Shown piece after piece: positions 1-6,299 of a stretch of 8,451 nucleotides of DNA. The position numbers were made by a program, and so were the translations under genes. The number at the start of each line of letters is the position of its first letter. Within the stretch, counting starts at the first letter, position 1. The DNA comes from Flavobacterium sp. (GTDB lineage Bacteria; Bacteroidota; Bacteroidia; Flavobacteriales; Flavobacteriaceae). The DNA is taken from positions 5,608 through 14,058 of the forward strand of contig JADMKR010000216.1 of NCBI GenBank assembly GCA_015478765.1, read 5' to 3'. The notes below the pieces were generated by a model. It was not told the DNA's origin. It made no database searches and worked only from the letters and a program-made list of their open reading frames with translations.

Positions 1-1
1 C

Positions 2-391
2 GAATACAATATCGACCATCGGTTCTGCAAATATGGCAACAGCGGCACCGATTTTATTCAGGTGACCGATGATTCAGAACTGCCTGAAATTGGAAGCCAC
101 AATGAACAAATTCAACTGGCATTGGATTCACTGGAGCAAAATAGGCCGAGTTTTGCCATTATTGACAAAGGACGGTCGGCTGATGAGCGGAGCTGCATCT
201 GGATTGAAAATGGCACATTTTACGGAATGGGATATTTTCCGACCGACATCTCATACGCAGATATTGCCGATGTGAAAAATTATGTATCGCGCTATAGCAG
301 CAATCAATATATCATGCAATTGATTCAGTCATTCATTGAAAAAAACCCAAGGAAAATCCATCAACTTCAACCGGTCGATTCTCAATTTTGA
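2..391 (+). CDS. C-terminal part of a probable exonuclease/GIY-YIG (DNA polymerase III epsilon-like) protein, 5' end outside window
   Basis: The frame is open from base 2 and ends at TGA 389-391, giving 129 residues. A GTG at 62 is just an internal valine codon, because coding-quality sequence continues upstream of it. The nuclease domains themselves lie outside the window. The tail has a segment reading SFAIIDKGRSADERSCIWIE followed by NGTFYGMGYF. From memory this matches the C-terminal region of Bacteroidota proteins that join a DnaQ-like 3'-5' exonuclease domain to a UvrC-type GIY-YIG domain. That region follows the catalytic domains and its role is not known to me. The gene overlaps the convergent lycopene cyclase gene by 10 bp. 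The assignment rests on recall of the tail pattern, not on any catalytic residue, so it is moderate. Confidence 0.6.
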   Translation, partial: EYNIDHRFCKYGNSGTDFIQVTDDSELPEIGSHNEQIQLALDSLEQNRPSFAIIDKGRSADERSCIWIENGTFYGMGYFPTDISYADIADVKNYVSRYSSNQYIMQLIQSFIEKNPRKIHQLQPVDSQF

Positions 392-1134
392 GTTGCATTC
401 GCTGCCAATTTTCGTCGGCCCACCCATTCGAATACTGTAATGGGCAGTAACAACATTGTAAGTCCGTATGACAAATCGTCTATCGGCATTGAAAAAATGC
501 GCAGCTGCAGATTATGATCTAAATTATACCAGACAATCATATCGGTGACCGATGCGGGATCGGAATTGATTATCGGATAGTTCCAAAATTGCAACCCTGT
601 CAGAATCCCGTTGGAACCGATGAAAGGAATTAGCAGTATTAAAAAAGACAGCATAAAGGTTTTGAGGTAGGGCTGTCGCACGATAAGCAGGTGGTAAAGT
701 AAAAATAATCCACAAAAAAGATGCGCCGTAAATGTATACCAGCGATTGTAGTGCAGGAAAGCAACGGCCAGGCTGACAATCGCAATGAGCCAGGCCAGAT
801 ATATAAAAGCATTTGACAATACTTTCCCGTGGGTGAAAATCCGGAAACAATGATACGTGAATATGGATGCATACGGAATGCAGAAGAAAAAGAGCACTTC
901 TTCCAACGGCAGGTTAAATAGATGAATTCCGGTGACATATTTTAAATTAAAACCCCAAATTTCTTTTGAGGTAAAAAACATATCCCACGGAATAAAAATA
1001 ATCCACATGACAAAAATCCCGGCAAAAAAACCGGGCCATTGCTTGTGAAAATTTAATTTGGGATGGAAACTGAATACAAACGGTATGCTGATACAAGCGA
1101 TATTGACAAGCAGGTAATAATAGGATTCGCTCAT
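382..1134 (-). CDS. crtYcd: Lycopene cyclase, fused CrtYc-CrtYd type integral membrane protein
   Basis: This 250-residue, very hydrophobic protein has about six to seven membrane segments. It shows two related halves, as expected for the heterodimeric-type lycopene cyclase with both subunits fused. The first half carries IPWDMFF (48-54), W60-G-F-N and then PLEEVLFF (76-83). The second carries MPIDDLSYG (216-224), the equivalent P-x-(E/D)-(E/D) motif. These paired acidic motifs are the family signature. The expected reaction is cyclisation of the two ends of lycopene to beta-rings in the cytoplasmic membrane. The start ATG (1132-1134) overlaps the crtZ stop as ATGA, so it is translationally coupled and last in the operon. 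It is unrelated to the flavoprotein CrtY and CrtL cyclases. Whether it makes mono- or bicyclic product cannot be read from the sequence, but a neighbouring beta-ring hydroxylase favours beta-carotene. Confidence 0.88.
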   Translation of the reverse strand: MSESYYYLLVNIACISIPFVFSFHPKLNFHKQWPGFFAGIFVMWIIFIPWDMFFTSKEIWGFNLKYVTGIHLFNLPLEEVLFFFCIPYASIFTYHCFRIFTHGKVLSNAFIYLAWLIAIVSLAVAFLHYNRWYTFTAHLFCGLFLLYHLLIVRQPYLKTFMLSFLILLIPFIGSNGILTGLQFWNYPIINSDPASVTDMIVWYNLDHNLQLRIFSMPIDDLSYGLTMLLLPITVFEWVGRRKLAANATQN

Positions 1135-1613
1135 TTTCGTCGGAGTTTCTTCTTGTAATTCTTAGCTTCGCGGAAGTACTTCATTGGCACCAACAGCATT
1201 CCGAAGCATTCGCCCTGATGCTTGCCCATATGTTTGTGATGCATCCGATGCGCCTTTCGCAATGCCCTGAAATACACATTGTCAGTCTTCTTAAACCACG
1301 GAAAACGCTGATGGATCAGCACGTCATGAATCAGAAAATACGCCGCGCCATAAAACATTACACCAAGCCCGACGAAAAATCGCCAGTCGAAACCGTGATT
1401 GGCACCCCAAAGCATCAACAAAAAACTGGGTGTGGCGAAAATAGGAAAAAAAACATCATTCTTCTCGAGTACGTTATGTGATGGATTGTGGTGATCATCG
1501 TGGAAATACCACATAAATCCGTGCATGATGAATTTATGTGTAAACCATGTGACGGCTTCCATAAAAATAAATGTGCCGACGGTGATTGCTGTATATAAAA
1601 GAGTGGTTTCCAT
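1131..1613 (-). CDS. crtZ: Beta-carotene 3-hydroxylase (CrtZ), membrane di-iron hydroxylase
   Basis: The protein has 160 residues, a normal length for CrtZ. It adds hydroxyl groups to the beta-rings, converting beta-carotene through cryptoxanthin to zeaxanthin. All four histidine clusters of the fatty-acid hydroxylase superfamily are present: H26-x4-H31 (HKFIMH), H38-DD-H41-H42 (FHDDHHNP), H96-D-x3-H101 (HDVLIH) and H122-RM-H125-H126 (HRMHH). They should hold the two irons at the cytoplasmic face. Hydrophobic stretches near 5-25, 56-70 and 78-96 are likely membrane segments. The C-terminus is strongly basic (KNYKKKLRRK). Its start lies 2 bp after the crtB stop and its stop overlaps the cyclase start, placing it third in the operon. 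Sequence context favours the CrtZ group over CrtR or plant-like enzymes. Confidence 0.92.
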   Translation of the reverse strand: METTLLYTAITVGTFIFMEAVTWFTHKFIMHGFMWYFHDDHHNPSHNVLEKNDVFFPIFATPSFLLMLWGANHGFDWRFFVGLGVMFYGAAYFLIHDVLIHQRFPWFKKTDNVYFRALRKAHRMHHKHMGKHQGECFGMLLVPMKYFREAKNYKKKLRRK

Positions 1614-1615
1614 AA

Positions 1616-2452
1616 TTAGATCATCCGTAAATTATTGCGCAGGCAACATCCTACCAAAAGCGAAATTTTCTGTGGCGTTGCGATTCTGATGCGGGTTTCC
1701 ATGATCCTTTCGGCAGGCGTGGCTTTGATTTTCTTAAGCAAACCCTTAAAATAGATGTAAGCCAGGAAAACACCGAAACGCGCATCTTTGGGAAGTTTCT
1801 TAATTCCTTTCATGCCTTCGGCAAAATCAGCTTCGATGTCGGTTTCGATGTCGTTTTTTTTATTGTTGCAAAATGCATTGAAATCAGTTTCGGGAAAGTA
1901 CATTCGGCCCAGTCCCTGAAAATCGGCTTTGATGTCGCGAAGGAAATTTATTTTTTGGAAAGCCGCACCAAGCTTCATGGCGTTGTATTTCAAGTCTTCA
2001 TACTGATCGTTGTTTCCATTGCAAAATACCTTCAGACACATAAGTCCAACAGCTTCGGCCGATCCATAAATATATTTTTCATAAGTACTGCTGGTATATG
2101 TAATTTTATGCAAATCCATTTCCATGCTGTCCAGAAAAGAATCGATCAGTTCCGATGTGATGTTATACTGATGAACCACCTGCTGAAAACTGTTGAGCAC
2201 CGGATTCAAACTGATCTTCTCCTCTATCGCCTCGTAGGTCTGGCTCCGCAATCGGGCAAGCATATCGGCCTGGCGGTATCCGTCGAATGAATCGACAATC
2301 TCATCCGCGAGCCGCACATAGCCATATATGCTATAAATGGGATTGCGCAGCGGTGGTGCAAGGAATTTGATGCCCAGCGAAAAGGAAGTGCTGTAAACCT
2401 GTGTTATATTTTTGCTGCAGGCAACCGAAATAGTATCAAATAGTGCTTTCAT
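1616..2452 (-). CDS. crtB: Phytoene synthase (CrtB), squalene/phytoene synthase family
   Basis: This 278-residue protein is the committed step of the pathway: it joins two GGPP head to head to give 15-cis-phytoene. Both aspartate motifs that bind diphosphate through magnesium are visible: D50-EIV-D54 (within YVRLADEIVDSF) and D173-IKA-D177 (within QKINFLRDIKADFQGLGR). The family segments STSFSLG (21-27) and YIYGSAEAVGLM (127-138) are also present. The second motif has KIN where many proteobacterial enzymes have LTN. I recall similar variants as common in Bacteroidota, so I do not regard it as a defect. The length is slightly below the roughly 300 residues of many CrtB proteins. The ATG overlaps the crtI stop as ATGA, implying coupled translation. 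A squalene synthase alternative is unlikely given the crt neighbours. Confidence 0.93.
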   Translation of the reverse strand: MKALFDTISVACSKNITQVYSTSFSLGIKFLAPPLRNPIYSIYGYVRLADEIVDSFDGYRQADMLARLRSQTYEAIEEKISLNPVLNSFQQVVHQYNITSELIDSFLDSMEMDLHKITYTSSTYEKYIYGSAEAVGLMCLKVFCNGNNDQYEDLKYNAMKLGAAFQKINFLRDIKADFQGLGRMYFPETDFNAFCNNKKNDIETDIEADFAEGMKGIKKLPKDARFGVFLAYIYFKGLLKKIKATPAERIMETRIRIATPQKISLLVGCCLRNNLRMI

Positions 2453-3936
2453 TTTTTTTGTTGCTTTGAATTGTTGATGATATAATCGGCTACTATCTGA
2501 CCCGAAATTATCGACGGAGGAACACCGGGCCCAGGCACCGTCAACTGACCGGTATAATATAAATTGTCCAATTTCTTATTTTTGATTTTCGGCTTTAGTA
2601 CAGCGGTTTGTCGCAATGTATTTGCCAGTCCGTATGCATTACCTTTAAAAGCGTTATAATCGGTTACGAAATCTGATCCGGCATAATCGGTATAACTCAC
2701 CACGTGATCGGCAATCGGTTCGCCGCAAAAATCCTCCAGGCGCGCCATGGTTTCCTGATAATACTTTTTCCGGATTTCGGGCGTATCGTCTAATCCCGGT
2801 GCGACAGGAATCAGCATGAAAATATTCTCCTTTCCTTCAGGGGCCACCGACGTATCGGTCTTGCCGGGACAGCAAACGTAATAAAGCGGGTTGGTCGGAA
2901 ACGATGGTTTTGTATAGATGGAATCGGCGTGTTCGTTAAATCCGCCTTCGAAAAACAAGTTGTGATGTTGCAGTTTTGCGATCTTTTTGTCAATGCCGAG
3001 ATAATAAAGCAGGCAGGACGGCGCCATGACACGATCGTTCCAATATTTTTCTGAATAATTACGATACGGTTTCGGCAGCAGTGTTTCGGTAAAATGATAA
3101 TCGGCCGAACTGATCACGAAATCGGCCTCAAATACCTCTTTATTTGTTTTTACACCCACAACCTTGCCGCCTTCAATAAGCAGCGACTGTACGTTAGCAT
3201 CCAAATGTAAAACCGCGCCCTGCTCTGTCGCCACCTTTACCATAGCATCCGGAAGTTCGCCAAAACCGCCCATTGGATACCATGTTCCAAGCGCGAGATC
3301 GGCATAGTTCATCATGCTGTACATTGCGGGAATGTCGGCCGGGCGGGCACCGAGGAACAATACGGGAAATTCGAGTATTTGTTGGAGTTCAGCCGATTTA
3401 AAATGGCTGCGGACATGCTTTGAAAACGACGAAAACAGATTCATTCTAACAGCAAGTCTCAACATATTCACATTGGCAAATTCCATCACCGACAGCGCAG
3501 GCTTATTCACAAAACTGCCCATCGCGATTTCATATTTTTCCTGGGCGTCCTGCAGAAACCATTGCAACTTCGCTGCCCCGCCCGGCTCCTTGCTTTCAAA
3601 AAGTGCCAATAGTGCCGACATATCGGCGGGCACCTCGACAATATCTTCCCTGCTGAAAATGACCTGATACGACGGATCAAGTCGTTTGAGTTCGAAGTAA
3701 TCGGCTGCCGATTTTCCAAATCGGTTGAAGAACTGCTCCATAACCTCGGGCATCCAATACCAGCTCGGGCCCATATCGAACTTAAAACCGTCCTTTCTGA
3801 ATACGCGTGCACGGCCGCCAGTGGTATGGTGCTTCTCTAAAATCTTGACATCATAACCGTGCTGTGCCAGTACAGAGGCTGCCGACAACCCGGAAAATCC
3901 TGCTCCAATTACAACAACCTTAGGACGAATATTCAT
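2449..3936 (-). CDS. crtI: Phytoene desaturase (CrtI)
   Basis: The protein has 495 residues, typical for bacterial CrtI, a FAD-dependent peripheral membrane enzyme that desaturates phytoene, usually through to lycopene. The N-terminal dinucleotide fold is clear: VVVIGAGFSG with G11-x-G13-x2-G16 and E34 at the end of the second strand, followed by GGRARVF (40-46). FDMGPSWYWMP follows, a form typical of CrtI relatives. The C-terminal signature is intact: LYYTGQLTVPGPGVPPS (about 459-475), followed by SGQIVADYI. It is the first gene of the four-gene crt operon, with its own Bacteroidota-type promoter 20-50 bp upstream and a CarH-like regulator gene beyond that. Diapophytoene desaturase (CrtN) is a relative, but the presence of crtB, crtZ and a lycopene cyclase makes C40 phytoene the expected substrate. 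The number of desaturation steps is inferred. Confidence 0.94.
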   Translation of the reverse strand: MNIRPKVVVIGAGFSGLSAASVLAQHGYDVKILEKHHTTGGRARVFRKDGFKFDMGPSWYWMPEVMEQFFNRFGKSAADYFELKRLDPSYQVIFSREDIVEVPADMSALLALFESKEPGGAAKLQWFLQDAQEKYEIAMGSFVNKPALSVMEFANVNMLRLAVRMNLFSSFSKHVRSHFKSAELQQILEFPVLFLGARPADIPAMYSMMNYADLALGTWYPMGGFGELPDAMVKVATEQGAVLHLDANVQSLLIEGGKVVGVKTNKEVFEADFVISSADYHFTETLLPKPYRNYSEKYWNDRVMAPSCLLYYLGIDKKIAKLQHHNLFFEGGFNEHADSIYTKPSFPTNPLYYVCCPGKTDTSVAPEGKENIFMLIPVAPGLDDTPEIRKKYYQETMARLEDFCGEPIADHVVSYTDYAGSDFVTDYNAFKGNAYGLANTLRQTAVLKPKIKNKKLDNLYYTGQLTVPGPGVPPSIISGQIVADYIINNSKQQKK

Positions 3937-3956
3937 TTTGTTTAATCTTTATTCAG

Positions 3957-3986
3957 CAAAGTTAAACAAAATAATTTTGCGCACAA
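3957..3986 (-). promoter_or_regulatory. Bacteroidota-type promoter of the crtIBZY operon
   Basis: Read on the minus strand, TTG (complement of 3984-3986) is followed after exactly 19 bases by TAACTTTG (complement of 3957-3964). This is a full match to the Bacteroidota primary-sigma pattern TTG-N17-23-TAnnTTTG. Transcription would begin near 3950, leaving a leader of about 14 nt before the crtI ATG. No Shine-Dalgarno sequence is seen, which is normal in this phylum. The leader is too short for a riboswitch. Confidence 0.65.
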
Positions 3987-3996
3987 CTTTTTTAAC
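3961..3996. promoter_or_regulatory. Inverted repeat around the crtI promoter, candidate operator for the CarH-like regulator
   Basis: GTTAAA (3961-3966) and TTTAAC (3991-3996) are exact inverse complements 24 bp apart. They bracket the promoter: one arm overlaps the -7 element and the other lies just outside the -33 TTG. Between them, TTGCGCACAA (3977-3986) is a near-palindrome with one mismatched pair, and it covers the -33 TTG. A repressor bound here would block RNA polymerase. The arms are short and AT-rich, so chance is a real alternative. Confidence 0.3.
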
Positions 3997-4019
3997 GAGC
4001 TTCCTAAATAAATAATAGT

Positions 4020-4907
4020 TTAGTTAGCTGCTATCCGGTCGAGTAACGATTGGAGTCCGCGGAAAGGTTTTACATTTTTTGGTATAACAACGCCTTCGGC
4101 TTCTACTACAGCGCCCGAAATAAAAATTTTACCGTGAAAAGCACGGCACATATCGGTTACTATTTGTGCGAAATGGCCGCGATCAATGCTATTGGTAATA
4201 GTACAAATCAATAGGTCGGGTTGGGTGATATCGACAATTCGCTGCAGTGATTCGACCGGAACCGATTGCGATAAATATACCGTCTGGTAATCCCGTGCCC
4301 TGAGCGAATAATTATACAGCAAAAGGCTTAATTCATGAAGTTCGTTATCGGGCAGGAACAGTATTGCTTTGGGAAGGTTAAGGTTGGGTGAATATTGCAA
4401 TGCGTCGGTCGCGCCAATAAGTTTCTGGCGTACAAAATGACTGATGAAATGTTCCTGAGCCGGATTGATCACCCCTATTTGCCACATTATACCGATACGG
4501 CCAAACAGCGGAAATATAACCTCGGTGATTGTCTTTTCAAATCCGATACGGCCGACAGAAACGGCAAAAACCTTATTCAGATGAACCTCATCGAGGTCGA
4601 TCATTCCTACGATCAATCCGTCGATCAGATTTGACTCATCCGATTTTTTTATCGTCAATTCCTCTATGATCTTCTTAATCTGACCGTCGTTCATCTCGGC
4701 AATTTTCGAAATCTTATATCCGTTCTGATTAAGTATGCTTACGTTGAGTAATTTTCTCAAGTCGGCATTGTCATAGTGACGGATATTCGTATCGGTACGC
4801 GCCGGCGAGAGCAATTGGTACCGCTTTTCCCATATTCGGATCGTATGGCTTTTTATATTGGTGAGGACTTCAAGGTCTTTTATCGAATATTTTGCTGTTG
4901 TACTCAC
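4020..4907 (-). CDS. MerR-family regulator with cobalamin-binding domain, CarH/LitR-like
   Basis: The protein has 295 residues in three parts. A MerR winged-helix DNA-binding domain occupies about 7-75 (YSIKDLEVLTNIKSHTIRIW, then RHYDNADLRKL). A helical middle domain covers about 90-170. A Rossmann-like B12-binding domain covers about 178-293. The middle domain has W142-x9-E152-H153, the motif of CarH photoreceptors that packs above adenosylcobalamin. The last domain has E189-L-H191-E-L-S194, where H191 fits the lower cobalt ligand; the position often filled by glycine is serine. Known CarH proteins repress crt genes in the dark and release DNA when light breaks the Co-C bond. Its place directly upstream of crtI fits that role. 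The start is GTG (complement of 4905-4907): the frame stays open 22 codons further up to a TAG but contains no ATG there. B12 binding is inferred from motifs. Confidence 0.82.
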   Translation of the reverse strand: MSTTAKYSIKDLEVLTNIKSHTIRIWEKRYQLLSPARTDTNIRHYDNADLRKLLNVSILNQNGYKISKIAEMNDGQIKKIIEELTIKKSDESNLIDGLIVGMIDLDEVHLNKVFAVSVGRIGFEKTITEVIFPLFGRIGIMWQIGVINPAQEHFISHFVRQKLIGATDALQYSPNLNLPKAILFLPDNELHELSLLLYNYSLRARDYQTVYLSQSVPVESLQRIVDITQPDLLICTITNSIDRGHFAQIVTDMCRAFHGKIFISGAVVEAEGVVIPKNVKPFRGLQSLLDRIAAN

Positions 4908-5093
4908 CGCGAAATGTTTAAGATTTAAGCCGCTAAGGTAAACAAAAAGATGATTATACTATATTGGAAGAAGAAATGAAACGTTGGGACATCAAAAGTC
5001 TTTGGATCAGATTCGGCAAGCCAATTATCACAATGTTTTGCTCATAATCCGGTATAACCCGGTCTATAGTCTACCTTTAATATAAAATATAAA
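4908..5093. promoter_or_regulatory. Divergent intergenic region between the CarH-like gene and the 5094 gene
   Basis: This 186-bp region must hold the starts of both divergent genes. On the minus strand, TACCTTAG (complement of 4933-4940) is one base from TAnnTTTG but has no TTG at the usual distance. On the plus strand, TACCTTTA (5072-5079) is also one base off, and again lacks a TTG at 17-23 bp. Two direct copies of CCGGT (5049-5053 and 5059-5063), 10 bp apart, sit where the -33 element of the plus promoter would be. This arrangement is compatible with an activator site replacing a weak -33 box, but it is only suggestive. Confidence 0.25.
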
Positions 5094-5465
5094 ATGTCAG
5101 ATAAAAATAAAAAGCAGTTCGGAGTCTGGATGGATTCACATAGTGCCACAGTGGTAGGTAACACTACATCTGAAGAATTTGCAGTCATCGGAAAGGTAAC
5201 GAATCCCGGTGCGGCCAATAACTCTAACGAAAATGCATCGAATAATCACGATATTGCATTAACTCAAAAGTTTTTTAAAGAAATTGCCAGCTTAATGCCC
5301 AATGTAGATGATATCCATATTACAGGCACAGGTCAGGTTCAGGAGCAATTTGTGAAGTATCTTGGTGAAACGCCTCAATATAAAAACGCGGTGGCAACCG
5401 AAAGTACGTCCAACAAAATGAGCGATGAAAATTTGGAGTCGTACATCAAACAATATTACAATTAA
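5094..5465 (+). CDS. Small conserved-type protein, possibly eRF1/baeRF-like fold
   Basis: This 123-residue soluble protein has no signal peptide or membrane segment. It opens with a strand-like segment FGVWMDSHSATVV (9-21). An Asn-rich low-complexity linker (NNSNENASNN, 42-51) follows, then a helix (LTQKFFKEIASLMPN) and the segment IHITGTGQVQEQFVKYL (74-90). It closes with ATESTSNKMSDENLESYI. This order (a VWxD strand, a kinase-like Gly turn followed by an amphipathic helix, then a conserved T-x-x-KMSD-x-x-L tail) resembles bacterial relatives of archaeal/eukaryotic release factor domains and Dom34-like host-attachment proteins, judged from memory only. I do not know its function. It is monocistronic, with an A-rich leader and a strong terminator 22 bp after the stop. 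It is transcribed away from the crt locus. Confidence 0.75.
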   Translation: MSDKNKKQFGVWMDSHSATVVGNTTSEEFAVIGKVTNPGAANNSNENASNNHDIALTQKFFKEIASLMPNVDDIHITGTGQVQEQFVKYLGETPQYKNAVATESTSNKMSDENLESYIKQYYN

Positions 5466-5486
5466 GCATTTCGCAGAGAAGAATGG

Positions 5487-5520
5487 GCCGCAAATGAGAT
5501 AATCGTTTGCGGCTTTTTTT
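5487..5520 (+). terminator. Intrinsic terminator after the 5094 gene
   Basis: GCCGCAAA (5487-5494) pairs perfectly with TTTGCGGC (5506-5513) across an 11-base loop. Seven T residues follow directly (5514-5520). It ends the transcript of the 5094 gene and separates it from the DUF4256 gene. Confidence 0.88.
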
Positions 5521-5594
5521 ATGATGCAATTGCCGCTAATTGTATCGATTTTTTTATAAATTGCTGTTTGTTAGAACTTTCAACATGTTAATTC

Positions 5595-6167
5595 ATGGCA
5601 GCAAAAGCGGCATTCACAGCATTTACTTCAGATCAGGCACAGCAACTCCTGCAAATCGTAGAGAGTCGTTTCAACCAAAACCTACGCCGTCACCCGAACA
5701 TAGAATGGACTGACGTAAAGAATCGGCTGGACAACAACCCCAAAAAATTGTGGTCGGTCAATGAAATGGAACGTTCCGGCGGCGAGCCCGATATTGTAGT
5801 GTTTGACGAAAATTCCAATGAATTATTTATGGTAGATTGTTCCGCTGAAAGTCCGGCAGGCCGTCGAAGTGTCTGTTATGATCGCGATGGCCTTGATTCC
5901 AGGAAGGAACACAAGCCGAAAGATAATGCGGTGGATATGGCGACCCGAATGGGAATCGAACTTCTTACCGAAGAGCAATATCGGTCATTGCAAAAATATG
6001 GTCCTTTCGATACGAAAACGTCTAGTTGGATTTTGACGCCGGCAAAAATCAGGGATCTTGGCGGAGCTTTGTTTGGAGATTATCGATATAAATCAGTTTT
6101 CATCTACCACAATGGAGCGCAGTCGTACTATGGTGCGCGTGGTTTTCGGGGAGTAATCAGTATTTAA
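5595..6167 (+). CDS. DUF4256 domain-containing protein
   Basis: The protein has 190 residues, a full-length DUF4256 protein of unknown function. Family blocks that I recognise are in order: LWSVNEMERSGGEPD (52-66), DCSAESPAGRRSVCYDR (81-97), SRKEHKPK (102-109), DMATRMGIELLTEEQYR (114-130), DTKTSSW (139-145), GGALFGDYRY (156-165) and YHNGAQSYYGARGFRG (171-186). Such dense conservation of charged and aromatic residues suggests an enzyme, but no catalytic site has been assigned to my knowledge. It is soluble, with no signal peptide. It stands alone between two terminator-like hairpins, so it is probably monocistronic. The start ATG at 5595 is used because the conserved region begins soon after, and there is no better upstream start. 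Confidence 0.88.
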   Translation: MAAKAAFTAFTSDQAQQLLQIVESRFNQNLRRHPNIEWTDVKNRLDNNPKKLWSVNEMERSGGEPDIVVFDENSNELFMVDCSAESPAGRRSVCYDRDGLDSRKEHKPKDNAVDMATRMGIELLTEEQYRSLQKYGPFDTKTSSWILTPAKIRDLGGALFGDYRYKSVFIYHNGAQSYYGARGFRGVISI

Positions 6168-6205
6168 ATATCTCATAACAACCGAATTTATTTAATTTGT
6201 CAAAC

Positions 6206-6234
6206 AAAAAAAAGCGGCAGAATTACCTGCCGCC
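6206..6234 (-). terminator. Intrinsic terminator reading on the minus strand
   Basis: GCGGCAG (6214-6220) pairs with CTGCCGC (6227-6233) around a 6-base loop. On the minus strand the hairpin is followed by eight T residues (complement of 6206-6213), the classic terminator form. On the plus strand it is followed by CTTGGTTT, a poor U-tract, so it is at best a weak terminator for the DUF4256 gene. No protein gene on the minus strand is placed to use it. Confidence 0.7.
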
Positions 6235-6295
6235 TTGGTTTAGGAATGGTGCAATACCACAAGCACCAACCTACAAATTAAATCTACTTCTTTAC
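6206..6295 (-). ncRNA. Candidate small RNA ending at the minus-strand terminator
   Basis: A promoter-like site (complement of 6300-6307) would start a minus-strand transcript near 6293-6296 that ends at the T-run by 6206, about 90 nt long. Its 3' half would fold into two hairpins. The first pairs TGGTGC with GCACCA (positions 6247-6252 and 6263-6268) across a 10-base loop. The second is the terminator at 6214-6233. The three minus-strand frames in this interval are broken by stops and offer no credible start, so it is unlikely to be a small gene. I recognise no known RNA family. Expression is inferred only from the promoter-like site and terminator. Confidence 0.3.
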
Positions 6296-6299
6296 AATT

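Noticed and set aside
300..381. Possible minus-strand terminator for the crt operon inside the nuclease-like gene
   Set aside because: There is a T-run on the minus strand (complement of 339-345), but the sequence before it forms only a three-pair stem.
62..391. GTG at 62 as the start of a complete small gene
   Set aside because: The same frame is open up to the window edge, with protein-like sequence (YNIDHRFCKYGNSGTDFIQ) before it, so the gene is cut by the window.
3314..3667. A 117-codon plus-strand frame antisense to crtI
   Set aside because: It lies fully inside a confidently identified gene on the other strand and shows no protein family pattern.
3937..4019. Terminator between the CarH-like gene and crtI
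   Set aside because: No GC-rich stem followed by a T-run is present on the minus strand, so read-through from the regulator into crtI remains possible.
6228..6275. A short minus-strand peptide reading (V-G-A-C-G-I-A-P-F-L-N-Q-G-G-R) ending inside the hairpin at 6214-6233, which looked like a small bacteriocin tail
   Set aside because: A TAG stop lies immediately before it, with no start codon after that, and the last codons are simply the terminator stem.
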